The notes below the pieces were generated by a model. That model was not told where the DNA came from, searched no databases, and worked only from the letters and a program-made list of their open reading frames with translations. From positions 1 to 64,000 of the forward strand of contig JAETQD010000007.1 in assembly GCA_021770825.1 (NCBI GenBank): 64,000 nucleotides of DNA, given 5' to 3'. Source of the DNA: Clostridium sp. (GTDB lineage Bacteria > Bacillota > Clostridia > Lachnospirales > Lachnospiraceae). Below are positions 1 through 7,396 of this stretch, in pieces (positions within the stretch are counted from its first letter, which is position 1; each line of letters opens with the position of its first letter). The translations under genes and the position numbers were made by a program.

Positions 1-57
1 CTTCCATGGTCTCAGAAACTACCAGAAAAATGCCGGGTAAAATAAATATGTTTACTT

Positions 58-80
58 GGCCGCCAGCAATGGCGGCCTTT
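58..80 (+). terminator. Hairpin terminator at left edge
   Basis: GGCCGCC (58-64) and GGCGGCC (71-77) form a perfect 7-bp GC stem with a six-base loop, followed by only three T before the sequence turns A-rich. It probably ends a gene lying left of the window. The short T tract makes it a modest terminator. Confidence 0.55.
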
Positions 81-137
81 AAAACGTATGGTACTAGCTA
101 TTTACCGTATACGTTATTAAAATCATCATCTACATAA

Positions 138-1006
138 TTTGGGGAGAGTAAGCGGTTTGGGTGGAGTGCAGAAGGTACTCCTGTTTTATTAGAGGAAACG
201 ATACCATGTGATACAAAGGTGACGGATATTGTGGATTTTCATGACACAGAGGTGCAAAGAATCGGAAGAGATCTGGAAAATTATGTCGCAAAACGATTTG
301 CGGAAGCAACCGGATTTAAGGTCCGGCGGTCTAATTTTATGTACCGCAGCATGAAATATCCGTTCATGATCGCAGATGTTGACCGGCTTCTTGTTGGAGA
401 AGAGGCCGGCCTGGAATGCAAGACAGCTAATGCATTTCAGGCTGAGCAGTGGAAAAACGGACATGTTCCCCTTCATTATTTAATGCAGGTGTTTCATTAT
501 ATGGCAGTTACTGGATTTAAAGTGTGGTATCTGGCTGTCCTGATTCTGGGACAGGAATTTAAGTATGTGAAGATCACCTGGAAGGAGGAGATGATTCGGA
601 AGCTGGTTCAAATTGAAGAGCGGTTCTGGACACAGCATGTTCTGACAGGGATCCTGCCGTCTCCGGATGACTCGGAAGCGTTTACAAAGCTCTGGAGCAA
701 CATTACGGAACCGTGAAAAAGGGGGCGGCCATTCAGTTGGAGGGATTTGACGAGAAGTTAGACCACCGGGCCGAGCTTAAAGAACAGATCAGGAAATTAG
801 AGCAGGAAAAGACACAGATTGAACAGGAGATCAAAATGGTGATGCAGGACCATGAGAAAGCCAGCAGTAAAAAGTATCGTATCACCTGGGCCGGAGTGGA
901 GCAGGCAAGGCTGGATATCGGGCGGATTAAGCTGGAACGACCGGAAATTTACAAGGAATTTGTGAAGATGAGCGGTTCGAGGCGCTTTACGGTGCGGGCC
1001 GCCTAA
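138..1006 (+). pseudogene. Broken YqaJ-like phage recombinase/exonuclease
   Basis: Two adjoining frames together resemble a YqaJ-type viral recombinase, a phage exonuclease used with a RecT-like annealing protein. The first frame is open from 138 (first possible GTG 219) to 716. It holds GRDLENYVAKRF, a DVDR motif and the nuclease signature GLECKTAN. The second (713-1006) carries the usual charged coiled-coil tail (roughly 20-45 of that frame) and the ending RRFTVRAA. I infer that the N-terminal domain with the family's RxxGIGGSDA-type motif is missing upstream and that a frameshift near 700-716 separates nuclease core and tail, so the gene is broken. The alternative is two overlapping genes (GTGA junction), but both halves of the family in the right order argue for decay. 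Neighbours are small phage-type ORFs and an integrase remnant. Confidence 0.7.
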
Positions 1007-1028
1007 GAAGGAAGGAGAGAATTAAAAC

Positions 1029-1313
1029 ATGAGAAGTACGGACGAGATTTTAAAGCATATTGCGGAGCAGCGACTCTGCGGATACAGAAAACAGATCATG
1101 GTGACAGGAAATGAAAGAAACGATGCAGAAATGGACGCAAAGCAGGAATGGTGGGAATTCCTGAATGAACTTGATCTTAAAACCCGGAGAAAGTTTGAGA
1201 AAGTCCAGGAGCGCTTTTTGGAATTAAAGGATGAAGAGATGGAGGAAATGTATCTGTTCGGTGTTAAGGACGAAATTTCACTCATGAAAAATATCCAGAA
1301 CGTGAAACTGTAA
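1029..1313 (+). CDS. Small phage-type hypothetical protein
   Basis: A 94-residue, very charged and probably all-helical protein. ATG at 1029 follows GGAAGGAGAG with suitable spacing. I recognise no domain. It sits 22 bp after the YqaJ remnant and shares that element's small-gene style. The same frame stays open for another 70 codons after its TAA (1311-1313), so it may be the front part of a longer gene interrupted by one stop. A role in the former phage or conjugative element is only inference. Confidence 0.45.
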   Translation: MRSTDEILKHIAEQRLCGYRKQIMVTGNERNDAEMDAKQEWWEFLNELDLKTRRKFEKVQERFLELKDEEMEEMYLFGVKDEISLMKNIQNVKL

Positions 1314-1523
1314 TCGCGGTTTAACCGGCGTAAGGAGGCGGAGGCATGGATTAAAAAAGGAGAATACAAAGAAGGGTGTGTTGGGGGGCCGGAAAACTGG
1401 CTATATTACTTTTCAAAATACAGGGCCGGAGAAATTACACGCAAAGATGCCATGGAGCAGATGGGAATAGGAGTAAACCGTTTCAAGTATCTGGTGAAAA
1501 AACATCAGGAGGCATCGAAATAG
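1314..1523 (+). pseudogene. Open fragment with helix-turn-helix-like segment
   Basis: This 69-codon stretch continues the frame of the preceding gene right after its TAA and ends at TAG 1521-1523. It reads in part GGPENWLYYFSKYRAGEIT, then a segment resembling a recombinase-type helix-turn-helix (AMEQMGIGVNRFKYLVKK). No ATG, GTG or TTG lies at a useful distance from the GGAGG at 1332-1336, and the ATG at 1346 is out of frame and stops at once. I read it as a decayed small element gene, or as the downstream half of the 1029 ORF. Confidence 0.35.
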
Positions 1524-1593
1524 ATAACCTGCTTGAATAATAATCTTATAGGAGATATAATATAAATAAGAAGGCAGGAGGTGAAAGACAGGA

Positions 1594-1935
1594 ATGACAG
1601 AGAATGCAAGAGACCTGAATCCGATTATCCAAAGGTATGTGGCAGAAATCAGAGAACTTTTAGGTTCGGATTTCCGGAGTGCATGTGTTTATGGTTCCTA
1701 TGCAAGAGGGGAGTACGGAGACGAATCCGATATTGATATTGCCATATTCACAGATAGGACCTCCGATGAGTTTTATTTGCTGATTAATAAAATTTCGGAA
1801 CTTACTTTTGAGTATAATGTAAAATATGATATTATCCTGTCACCTGTATTTCAGAACGTGCAGGAGTATGACCGGATGTTGAAAGCCGTTCCGTATTTCC
1901 AGAGTATTCAAAGGGAGGGAATCGCGATTGGATAA
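1594..1935 (+). CDS. MNT-type minimal nucleotidyltransferase
   Basis: A 113-residue protein of the minimal nucleotidyltransferase (MNT, pol-beta superfamily) type. The signature is GSYARG (34-39) followed by DIDI, giving metal-ligand aspartates at 46 and 48, with a candidate third acidic residue at D79 (KYDIILSP). Such proteins usually neutralise a HEPN partner encoded beside them, in some systems by adding nucleotides to the partner. Here the HEPN gene overlaps by 8 bp, so the two are translationally coupled. An AGGAGGTGAAAG ribosome-binding site precedes the ATG. The pair sits inside the decayed element but both frames are intact, consistent with a retained toxin-antitoxin cargo module. Confidence 0.82.
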   Translation: MTENARDLNPIIQRYVAEIRELLGSDFRSACVYGSYARGEYGDESDIDIAIFTDRTSDEFYLLINKISELTFEYNVKYDIILSPVFQNVQEYDRMLKAVPYFQSIQREGIAIG

Positions 1936-2332
1936 AGAAATCCGAGAACTTGTATGCTATCGTTTTGACCGGGCAAAGGAGCTTGTCGAAGTTGCAAAAG
2001 AGCTGATTAATATGGGAAAATATAAGGACGCTAATAATCGGAGCTATTATGCGGCATTCTACGCAATGAAAGCAGTTTATACTCTAAAAGGAGAAGATTT
2101 TAGAAAGCATAAGACGCTGCTGGCTTCCTTTAATAAAGAGTTTGTAGCAACAGAAATTTTCCCGAGAGAGCTTGGGAGAAAAATAAGCACTTTGTCACTG
2201 ATTCGAGAGCAGAGTGATTATAACGATTTTTATATTGCATCGAAACAAGAGAGTCAACAGCAGGTTGAAATCGCAGAGGAATTAGTAAATGCGGTAGAGA
2301 GCTATCTTCATGAGCAGGGATGCGAGTTATAA
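1928..2332 (+). CDS. HEPN-domain protein, partner of MNT
   Basis: A 134-residue helical protein of the HEPN family that pairs with MNT proteins. It contains the NRSYYAAFYAMKAVY helix (37-51), DFRKHK and LIREQSDYND (91-100). HEPN toxins typically cleave RNA with an RX4-6H motif. The only histidines here are H61 and H128, and neither lies 5-7 residues after an arginine, so the canonical motif is absent and an R..SDY arrangement takes its place. The start is a TTG at 1928 inside the MNT gene, with AAGGGAGGGA just upstream. Likely role: toxin half of an MNT/HEPN module, though nuclease activity cannot be assumed. A strong terminator follows. Confidence 0.78.
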   Translation: MDKEIRELVCYRFDRAKELVEVAKELINMGKYKDANNRSYYAAFYAMKAVYTLKGEDFRKHKTLLASFNKEFVATEIFPRELGRKISTLSLIREQSDYNDFYIASKQESQQQVEIAEELVNAVESYLHEQGCEL

Positions 2333-2355
2333 ATGAAGAAAAAGCACACTTTGTA

Positions 2356-2391
2356 GGGTAATAAGTCCGGGAAGGACTTATTACCCTTTTT
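2356..2391 (+). terminator. Strong terminator after MNT/HEPN pair
   Basis: A perfect 13-bp stem, GGGTAATAAGTCC (2356-2368) with GGACTTATTACCC (2374-2386), has a five-base loop and is followed by five T. It ends the MNT/HEPN transcript. Confidence 0.9.
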
Positions 2392-2556
2392 AGAGCAATT
2401 TTTTAAGGTTATTACCCTCTGTTCTGATTGGATGGGGACAAGGGATAATAATGTATACGATAAAGCCCATGTAAAAGAAACTCTGTTAGGACAAATGAAG
2501 ATTGGCTACATAAAAAAGATGAATTGCCAGAAATTGTTATTATAGCAATCTGGTGT

Positions 2557-2851
2557 TTTTCAATCCTAAGGGAAGTGTATTAAATGATCCATCCGTTATT
2601 GATCTAATCCACCGTATTGTAAAGAAACAGAACGAAATTGAAGGAGATGGAGTGAAACTAAAATATTTTACCCACATATGGTAAGACATACCTATACGAC
2701 AAAAGCATACGAAACAGGTGCCGATTCCCTGGAAATTGCACAAAGGTTGGGAAATTGCGATAAAAGTACATCAAGAACTGTTTATACTCACCTGCGTGGA
2801 CAAAAGAAAAAAGAGCAGGATGATACTGTCAACAAAATAAGAATCCCATAA
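2557..2851 (+). pseudogene. 3' fragment of a tyrosine integrase, frameshifted
   Basis: Only the C-terminal third of a phage/ICE-type tyrosine integrase remains. The first frame reads FFNPKGSVLNDPSVIDLIHR and continues to KYFT near 2672. The second, out of register by what looks like a one-base loss at about 2670, reads PHMVRHTYTTKAYE and ends at TAA 2849-2851. It keeps the HxxR catalytic box (PHMVRHTY) and a putative nucleophile tyrosine in TVYTHLRGQ. The upstream recombinase domain is missing, and 2400-2550 holds no recognisable coding sequence. This is the relic of the gene that once mobilised the 5' region. Core chromosome (ylxM-ffh) begins 200 bp further on. Confidence 0.8.
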
Positions 2852-2852
2852 T

Positions 2853-2888
2853 AATTTCTGTGACAATTTCTGTGACAAATTTTGTGAC
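2853..2888 (+). repeat. Three tandem 12-bp repeats at integrase 3' end
   Basis: AATTTCTGTGAC (2853-2864), an identical copy (2865-2876) and AAATTTTGTGAC (2877-2888) follow directly on the integrase stop. In one frame the block reads NNFCDNFCDKFCDKC and stops at 2895-2897, so it may be the original C-terminal tail of the integrase displaced by another frameshift. Alternatively these are integrase arm-binding repeats. The element boundary probably lies just to the right. Confidence 0.6.
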
Positions 2889-3012
2889 AAATGCTAATAA
2901 AGAGGGGCAGTGACGCCAACATGAATTTGACTCAAAATCCTTTTTTCAATAAGATAACCACTGTTGTACGAAGACAAAAAAATGCAAAAATACGTTTGTC
3001 AAGAAAAAATAC

Positions 3013-3041
3013 TTGACAGCCCGTTCCTTTTATAGTATGAT
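3013..3041 (+). promoter_or_regulatory. SigA-type promoter for ylxM-ffh
   Basis: A perfect TTGACA (3013-3018), a 17-bp spacer and TATGAT (3036-3041) lie just upstream of ylxM. The start site would fall close to the AGGTGA ribosome-binding site, giving a very short leader. Confidence 0.85.
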
Positions 3042-3058
3042 AACCCAGGTGACCTGAT

Positions 3059-3400
3059 ATGGAAAAAATTGTAGAACAGGGTTTGCTGTATGATTTCTAC
3101 GGCGAGCTGCTGACAGAGCATCAGAGACACATCTACGAGGACGTGGTTTTCAACGATATGTCCTTAAGCGAAATTGCCGAAGAGCAGGGAATCAGCCGCC
3201 AGGGGGTCCACGATCTTGTTAAGCGGTGCGATAAGATTCTTACCGGCTACGAAGAGAAACTGAAGCTTGTTCAGAAATTCAACCAGACCAAGAAGATGGT
3301 GGAAGAAATCAAGGAGCTGGCCGGGGCCTACAAGCAAAGCAAAGAGGAGGCCCTCATTGACAGGATTGAAGCCCTGTCGGAGGAAATCGGACAGCTTTAA
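3059..3400 (+). CDS. ylxM: YlxM, SRP-associated HTH protein
   Basis: A 113-residue YlxM/p13-family protein, a small DNA-binding-type regulator always found next to ffh and thought to modulate the signal recognition particle. Residues 18-55 form a sigma-4-like helix-turn-helix (LSEIAEEQGISRQGVHDLV), preceded by LTEHQRHIYEDVVF. The C-terminal half is a charged coiled coil. ATG follows AGGTGA with 6-bp spacing. It is the first gene of the ylxM-ffh-rpsP-khpA unit, 19 bp ahead of ffh, under a consensus promoter. Confidence 0.93.
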   Translation: MEKIVEQGLLYDFYGELLTEHQRHIYEDVVFNDMSLSEIAEEQGISRQGVHDLVKRCDKILTGYEEKLKLVQKFNQTKKMVEEIKELAGAYKQSKEEALIDRIEALSEEIGQL

Positions 3401-3419
3401 CCATAGAGGGAGAGGTTAA

Positions 3420-4784
3420 ATGGCATTTGAAAGTTTAGCCGATAAATTGCAGAATGTCTTTAAAAACTTAAGAGGCAAAGGGCGTTTGACCGAAGCCGAT
3501 GTAAAAGCGGCTTTACGGGAAGTGAAGATGGCCCTTCTGGAAGCCGATGTAAGCTTTAAAGTCGTGAAACAGTTTATAAGCTCTGTTCAGGAACGGGCGG
3601 TGGGACAGGATGTCTTAACAAGCCTGACTCCCGGACAGATGGTAATAAAAATTGTAAATGAGGAGCTCGTAAAACTGATGGGCTCCGAGACCACAGAAAT
3701 TGCCTTAAAGCCCCAGAATGAGATTACAGTGATCATGATGATCGGTCTCCAGGGTGCCGGTAAAACCACCACAACGGCAAAGCTTGCCGGGAAATTTAAG
3801 GCAAAGGGCAGAAAACCCCTGTTAGTGGCCTGTGACGTTTACCGTCCCGCTGCCATCAAGCAGCTGCAGGTAAACGGAGAAAAAGTCGGTGTTCCGGTAT
3901 TCTCCATGGGCGATAACCAAAGCCCGGTGAACATCGCAAAGGCAGCTCTGGAACATGCAAAAAAAGAGGGCTGCAATCTGGTATTTTTAGATACGGCAGG
4001 ACGTCTCCAGATTGACGAATCCATGATGGATGAGTTAGTAAATATCAAGGATGCAGTCACTGTCGATCAGACCATCCTGGTGGTAGATGCCATGACTGGT
4101 CAGGATGCCGTCAATGTGGCCGGAAGCTTCAACGAGAAGATCGGCGTGGACGGAGTCATCCTCACCAAGCTGGATGGCGACACCCGAGGCGGCGCGGCCC
4201 TTTCCATCCGCTCCGTCACAGGAAGACCGATTCTCTATGTGGGTATGGGCGAAAAGCTCTCCGATCTGGAGCAGTTTTATCCGGACCGCATGGCCTCCAG
4301 AATTTTAGGAATGGGAGATATCCTTTCCCTGATTGAAAAGGCCGAGTTTGAGGTCAGCGAAGAAAAGGCAAAGGAGATGAGCCAAAAGCTTCGCAAAGCA
4401 GAATTTGATTTCAACGATTTCCTTGATCAGATGAACCAGATCAAAAAAATGGGCGGCATGAGCAGCATCTTAAATATGATGCCGGGAATGGCCCAGATGA
4501 AGGGAAACGTTGATATAGACGAAAAATCCATGGACCGCGTGGAAGCGATTATTCTCTCCATGACGAAGGAAGAGCGGGCCAATCCGTCCCTCTTAAATCC
4601 GTCCAGAAAGCAGCGAATCGCCAAAGGCGCAGGCGTTGATATTGCCGAGGTCAACCGGATCGTCAAACAATTTGAACAGTCCAAAAAGCTGATGAAGCAG
4701 CTTCCCGGTATGATGGGCGGCAAACGCAAAGGCGGGCTGGGCGGACTGTCCGGCATGATGGGAAAATTCAAAATGCCGTTTTAA
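3420..4784 (+). CDS. ffh: Signal recognition particle protein Ffh
   Basis: The 454-residue SRP54 GTPase, which with 4.5S/6S-like RNA binds signal sequences on nascent chains and docks them on FtsY at the membrane. It has the N-terminal four-helix bundle, the P-loop GLQGAGKTTT (about 108-117), DTAGR (G3), TKLDGD (G4) and GMGEK, then a methionine-rich M domain with the RNA-binding SRKQRIAKGAG segment near 396. The tail is rich in G, K and M (GMMGGKRKGGLGG). Full family length. It lies between ylxM and rpsP. No SRP RNA gene is visible in the window. Confidence 0.98.
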   Translation: MAFESLADKLQNVFKNLRGKGRLTEADVKAALREVKMALLEADVSFKVVKQFISSVQERAVGQDVLTSLTPGQMVIKIVNEELVKLMGSETTEIALKPQNEITVIMMIGLQGAGKTTTTAKLAGKFKAKGRKPLLVACDVYRPAAIKQLQVNGEKVGVPVFSMGDNQSPVNIAKAALEHAKKEGCNLVFLDTAGRLQIDESMMDELVNIKDAVTVDQTILVVDAMTGQDAVNVAGSFNEKIGVDGVILTKLDGDTRGGAALSIRSVTGRPILYVGMGEKLSDLEQFYPDRMASRILGMGDILSLIEKAEFEVSEEKAKEMSQKLRKAEFDFNDFLDQMNQIKKMGGMSSILNMMPGMAQMKGNVDIDEKSMDRVEAIILSMTKEERANPSLLNPSRKQRIAKGAGVDIAEVNRIVKQFEQSKKLMKQLPGMMGGKRKGGLGGLSGMMGKFKMPF

Positions 4785-4846
4785 AGAAAAAGCAAATGCG
4801 GTTTCCGCATGGCTGATATAAGGAAAATTCCAAGGAGGTGAAAGAA

Positions 4847-5092
4847 ATGGCAGTAAAGATGAGATTAAGAAGAATGGGTCAGAAGAAGGCTCCTTTTTAT
4901 AGAATCGTAGTTGCAGACTCCCGTTCCCCGAGAGATGGAAGATTCATCGAGGAAGTTGGTTACTATGATCCGAACTGCGAACCGAGTGTAGTAAAATTTG
5001 ACGAGGAAGCAGCTAAGAAGTGGTTAGCAACAGGAGCACAGCCGACCGAGACTGTTGGCAAGCTTTTAAAGGTAGCCGGCATCACCCAGTAA
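4847..5092 (+). CDS. rpsP: 30S ribosomal protein S16
   Basis: An 81-residue S16, a primary-assembly protein of the small subunit body. It starts [19 protein letters not shown] and carries the conserved [19 protein letters not shown] block. I place the start at ATG 4847, because the in-frame GTG at 4838 is part of the AAGGAGGTG ribosome-binding site. It lies 62 bp after ffh and 15 bp before khpA, the normal Firmicute order. Confidence 0.98.
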   Translation: MAVKMRLRRMGQKKAPFYRIVVADSRSPRDGRFIEEVGYYDPNCEPSVVKFDEEAAKKWLATGAQPTETVGKLLKVAGITQ

Positions 5093-5107
5093 TGCGAGGT
5101 GTTTTTC

Positions 5108-5335
5108 ATGAAGGAATTGGTTGAAGTTATCGCCAAAGCACTGGTTGATAATCCAGACGAGGTTGTGGTTACAGAATCGGAGAAAGAAGACGAAATTGTC
5201 ATTGAGCTTAAAGTGGCCTCCTCTGATATGGGAAAGGTCATCGGTAAGCAGGGAAGAATTGCGAAAGCAATCCGTTCCGTGGTCAAGGCGGCTTCTTCCA
5301 AGATGGAAAAGAAAGTCATTGTTGAGATTCAGTAA
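5108..5335 (+). CDS. khpA: KH-domain RNA-binding protein KhpA (YlqC)
   Basis: A 75-residue single-KH-domain protein. The GKVIGKQGRIAKAIRSVV stretch contains the GxxG RNA-binding loop (GKQG). In related Firmicutes KhpA pairs with KhpB/EloR to bind RNA and tune cell elongation and division. GAGGTG precedes the chosen ATG at 5108, and the earlier in-frame GTG overlaps that site. A full terminator follows, so khpA probably ends the most highly transcribed part of the unit. Confidence 0.95.
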   Translation: MKELVEVIAKALVDNPDEVVVTESEKEDEIVIELKVASSDMGKVIGKQGRIAKAIRSVVKAASSKMEKKVIVEIQ

Positions 5336-5343
5336 CAAAAAAG

Positions 5344-5378
5344 GACTGTAATCAAAGAAATTTGATTGCGGTCTTTTT
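5344..5378 (+). terminator. Terminator after khpA
   Basis: GACTGTAATCAAA-type left arm (5344-5356) pairs over 13 positions, two of them G-T, with 5361-5373. The loop is GAAA and five T follow. It is the first of two tandem hairpins between khpA and rimM. Confidence 0.85.
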
Positions 5379-5422
5379 GATATCATAGGAAGATGCCGCT
5401 TGCACGCCCCGCCGCAGGCGGA

Positions 5423-5448
5423 GAATCCTGCTCTGCAGGATTCTTTTT
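5423..5448 (+). terminator. Second tandem terminator before rimM
   Basis: GAATCCTGC (5423-5431) and GCAGGATTC (5435-5443) form a perfect 9-bp stem with loop TCT and are followed by five T. It stands 33 bp before rimM. No clear promoter lies between it and rimM, so rimM-trmD may depend on read-through. Confidence 0.85.
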
Positions 5449-5480
5449 ATCAGACGAAATTACAATCTGGAGGTTCACAT

Positions 5481-5993
5481 ATGGAAAATCTGCTGAGAGT
5501 CGGTGTTATCACCTCTCCCCATGGCGTCCGCGGTGAGGTCAAGGTCTACCCAACCACAGACGACATGAACCGGTTTAAAAAGCTTAAGAAGGTGTTTCTG
5601 GATCTGGGAAAAGAACAGAAGACTTTGGAAATCGAGCATGTGAAATTTTTTAAAAACATGGTGATTCTGAAATTTAAAGGCATTGATACCATGAATGATG
5701 TGGAAGCCTGGCGCCAGAAGGACCTTTTGATCACCAGGGACCAGGCTGTGACTTTAGAGCCCGATGAAAACTTCATTGTGGACCTGATCGGCCTTAAGGT
5801 TGTGACGGATGGGGGAGAACCCTTGGGTGTCATGACCGACGTGCTCCAGACAGGCGCCAATGATGTGTACTGTGTGAAGATGGAGAGCGGAAAAGAGCTT
5901 CTTCTTCCGGCCATTAAGGACTGTATTTTAAAGGTAGATCTTGAGAAACAGGAAATGCTGGTCCATGTGCTGGACGGACTTTTGGACTTATAG
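5481..5993 (+). CDS. rimM: 16S rRNA processing protein RimM
   Basis: The 170-residue RimM, which binds S19 and helps mature the 30S head. The N-terminal domain reads [21 protein letters not shown] (here split as [10 protein letters not shown] then [11 protein letters not shown]). The C-terminal PRC-barrel domain starts around residue 90 ([13 protein letters not shown]) and includes GANDVYCVK and [14 protein letters not shown] 5481 follows CTGGAGG at 7-8 bp. The longer open frame from 5400 runs through the terminator hairpin and is not coding. trmD follows after 17 bp. Confidence 0.97.
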   Translation: MENLLRVGVITSPHGVRGEVKVYPTTDDMNRFKKLKKVFLDLGKEQKTLEIEHVKFFKNMVILKFKGIDTMNDVEAWRQKDLLITRDQAVTLEPDENFIVDLIGLKVVTDGGEPLGVMTDVLQTGANDVYCVKMESGKELLLPAIKDCILKVDLEKQEMLVHVLDGLLDL

Positions 5994-6010
5994 TTTTGCA
6001 GGGAGGAACC

Positions 6011-6757
6011 ATGAATTTTCATGTTATGACATTATTTCCCGAAATGGTCATGAACGGCTTAAACACCAGCATTTTGGGACGGGCCGCCGCAAAGGGGCTC
6101 TTATCCTTTGAGGCCATTAACATCAGGGACTATACCCTGGAGCGCCACGGTCAGGTGGACGACTATCCATACGGGGGCGGTGCAGGAATGGTGATGCAGG
6201 CGGAACCCATTTACCGCGCCTATGAGGCCATCAGGGAAAAAATCGGCCATACTCCGCGTGTCATTTATATGACACCCCAGGGACAGGTATTCAACCAGAA
6301 AATCGCAGAAGAACTATCCAAAGAAGAGGACCTGGTATTTCTCTGCGGTCATTATGAAGGGGTGGACGAGCGTGTTTTAGAGCTGATTGCCACCGATTAT
6401 CTGTCGGCAGGAGATTATGTTCTGACCGGAGGCGAGCTTCCGGCCATGATGATGATTGACTGCATTTCCAGACTGATTCCGGGAGTCTTAAACAACAATG
6501 TTTCTGCGGAATTTGAGTCCTTCCATGACAATCTGCTGGAATACCCCCAGTACACCAGGCCGGAGGAATTCATGGGAAAAAAGGTCCCGGATATCCTTTT
6601 ATCGGGCCACCATGCCAATGTGGAAAAATGGCGCAGGGAGCAGTCCATCATCCGGACCCTAAAACAGCGGCCGGAGCTTTTAAAAGATGCGGTGCTTTCC
6701 AAAAAGGAGCAGCAGTTTCTGGCAAAATTGCTGGAAGAGAGAGACGGGGAATCCTAA
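6011..6757 (+). CDS. trmD: tRNA (guanine-N1-)-methyltransferase TrmD
   Basis: A 248-residue SPOUT methyltransferase that makes m1G37 in tRNAs reading CNN codons, preventing +1 frameshifts. Visible motifs are PYGGGAGMVMQ, the knot region GHYEGVDERV, SAGDYVLTGGELPAM and the C-terminal domain ending in LLEERDGES. ATG 6011 is preceded by GGGAGG. The in-frame TTG at 5996 lacks a site. It is coupled to rimM, while rplS downstream has its own promoter. Confidence 0.98.
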   Translation: MNFHVMTLFPEMVMNGLNTSILGRAAAKGLLSFEAINIRDYTLERHGQVDDYPYGGGAGMVMQAEPIYRAYEAIREKIGHTPRVIYMTPQGQVFNQKIAEELSKEEDLVFLCGHYEGVDERVLELIATDYLSAGDYVLTGGELPAMMMIDCISRLIPGVLNNNVSAEFESFHDNLLEYPQYTRPEEFMGKKVPDILLSGHHANVEKWRREQSIIRTLKQRPELLKDAVLSKKEQQFLAKLLEERDGES

Positions 6758-6834
6758 TAAAGGAATTTGAATCTTTGTTTAACTTGATCACCATATCCTG
6801 AATCACAGAAACCAGGCATGTCCTAATTTAGTGC

Positions 6835-6863
6835 TTGCATTTTTTTCCCTGTTATGCTATAAT
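6835..6863 (+). promoter_or_regulatory. Promoter for rplS
   Basis: TTGCAT (6835-6840), 17 bp, TATAAT (6858-6863). It starts a leader of about 85 nt before rplS. Confidence 0.82.
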
Positions 6864-6882
6864 CAACAACTGTGAAATAAGA

Positions 6883-6925
6883 GATGGTCCGCTGCCGTAC
6901 AGTGATTGATACGGGTAAGAACATC
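6883..6925 (+). ncRNA. Putative L19 autoregulatory leader
   Basis: The rplS 5' leader can fold into nested helices. GATGGTC (6883-6889) pairs with GAACATC (6919-6925) with one mismatch, an internal loop follows, and CCGTA (6895-6899) pairs with TACGG (6910-6914). Firmicute L19 leaders bind L19 to repress the gene, and position and form fit that class. A covariance-model match would decide it. Confidence 0.5.
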
Positions 6926-6953
6926 GAATACTTTAAGGAGGTTCATAATAGAG

Positions 6954-7301
6954 ATGAACGAGATTATCAAAAATATTGAAGCAGCTCAGTTAAAGGAAGT
7001 AGTACCGAGCTTCAACGTAGGTGATACCGTAAGAGTATCTGCTAAGATCAAAGAGGGAAACCGTGAGAGAATTCAGGTTTTCGAGGGAACTGTTATTAAA
7101 AGACAGAACGGCGGCGTAAGAGAAACCTTCACCGTAAGAAAGAACTCCAACGGAATCGGCGTTGAAAAGACCTGGCCGCTTCATTCTCCGTCTGTTGAGA
7201 ATATCGAAGTAGTAAGAAGAGGTAAAGTACGTCGTGCAAAACTGAACTACTTAAGAGACCGCGTAGGTAAAGCTGCTAAGGTTAAAGAGTTAGTAAGATA
7301 A
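6954..7301 (+). CDS. rplS: 50S ribosomal protein L19
   Basis: A 115-residue L19, located at the 30S-50S interface. It starts [14 protein letters not shown] and holds [47 protein letters not shown] and FPLHSPxV-type [19 protein letters not shown] 6954 lies 12 bp after AAGGAGG, rather wide. The longer frame from 6906 extends into the structured leader and is rejected. A terminator follows directly. Confidence 0.98.
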   Translation: MNEIIKNIEAAQLKEVVPSFNVGDTVRVSAKIKEGNRERIQVFEGTVIKRQNGGVRETFTVRKNSNGIGVEKTWPLHSPSVENIEVVRRGKVRRAKLNYLRDRVGKAAKVKELVR

Positions 7302-7319
7302 TTCATCTGGCGGATTGAA

Positions 7320-7345
7320 GGGACAATGAAAATTGTCCCTTTTTT
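7320..7345 (+). terminator. Terminator after rplS
   Basis: GGGACAAT (7320-7327), loop GAAA, ATTGTCCC (7332-7339), then six T. Confidence 0.92.
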
Positions 7346-7396
7346 AATCATTAAAGCCCGCCCAGGCAACCCCCCATCCATATCGGAGGTGTATCG

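Noticed and set aside
713..1006. Independent small coiled-coil gene
   Set aside because: Its content and ending match the C-terminal tail of YqaJ proteins and it follows directly on the nuclease part in another frame.
4838..4846. GTG as an earlier start for rpsP
   Set aside because: The GTG is part of the AAGGAGGTG ribosome-binding site; the conserved S16 N-terminus begins at ATG 4847.
5400..5480. N-terminal extension of RimM
   Set aside because: The frame is open, but it runs through a perfect terminator hairpin and has no start-site support.
6906..6953. N-terminal extension of L19
   Set aside because: It overlaps the structured leader and the ribosome-binding site; L19 proteins begin at MNEII.
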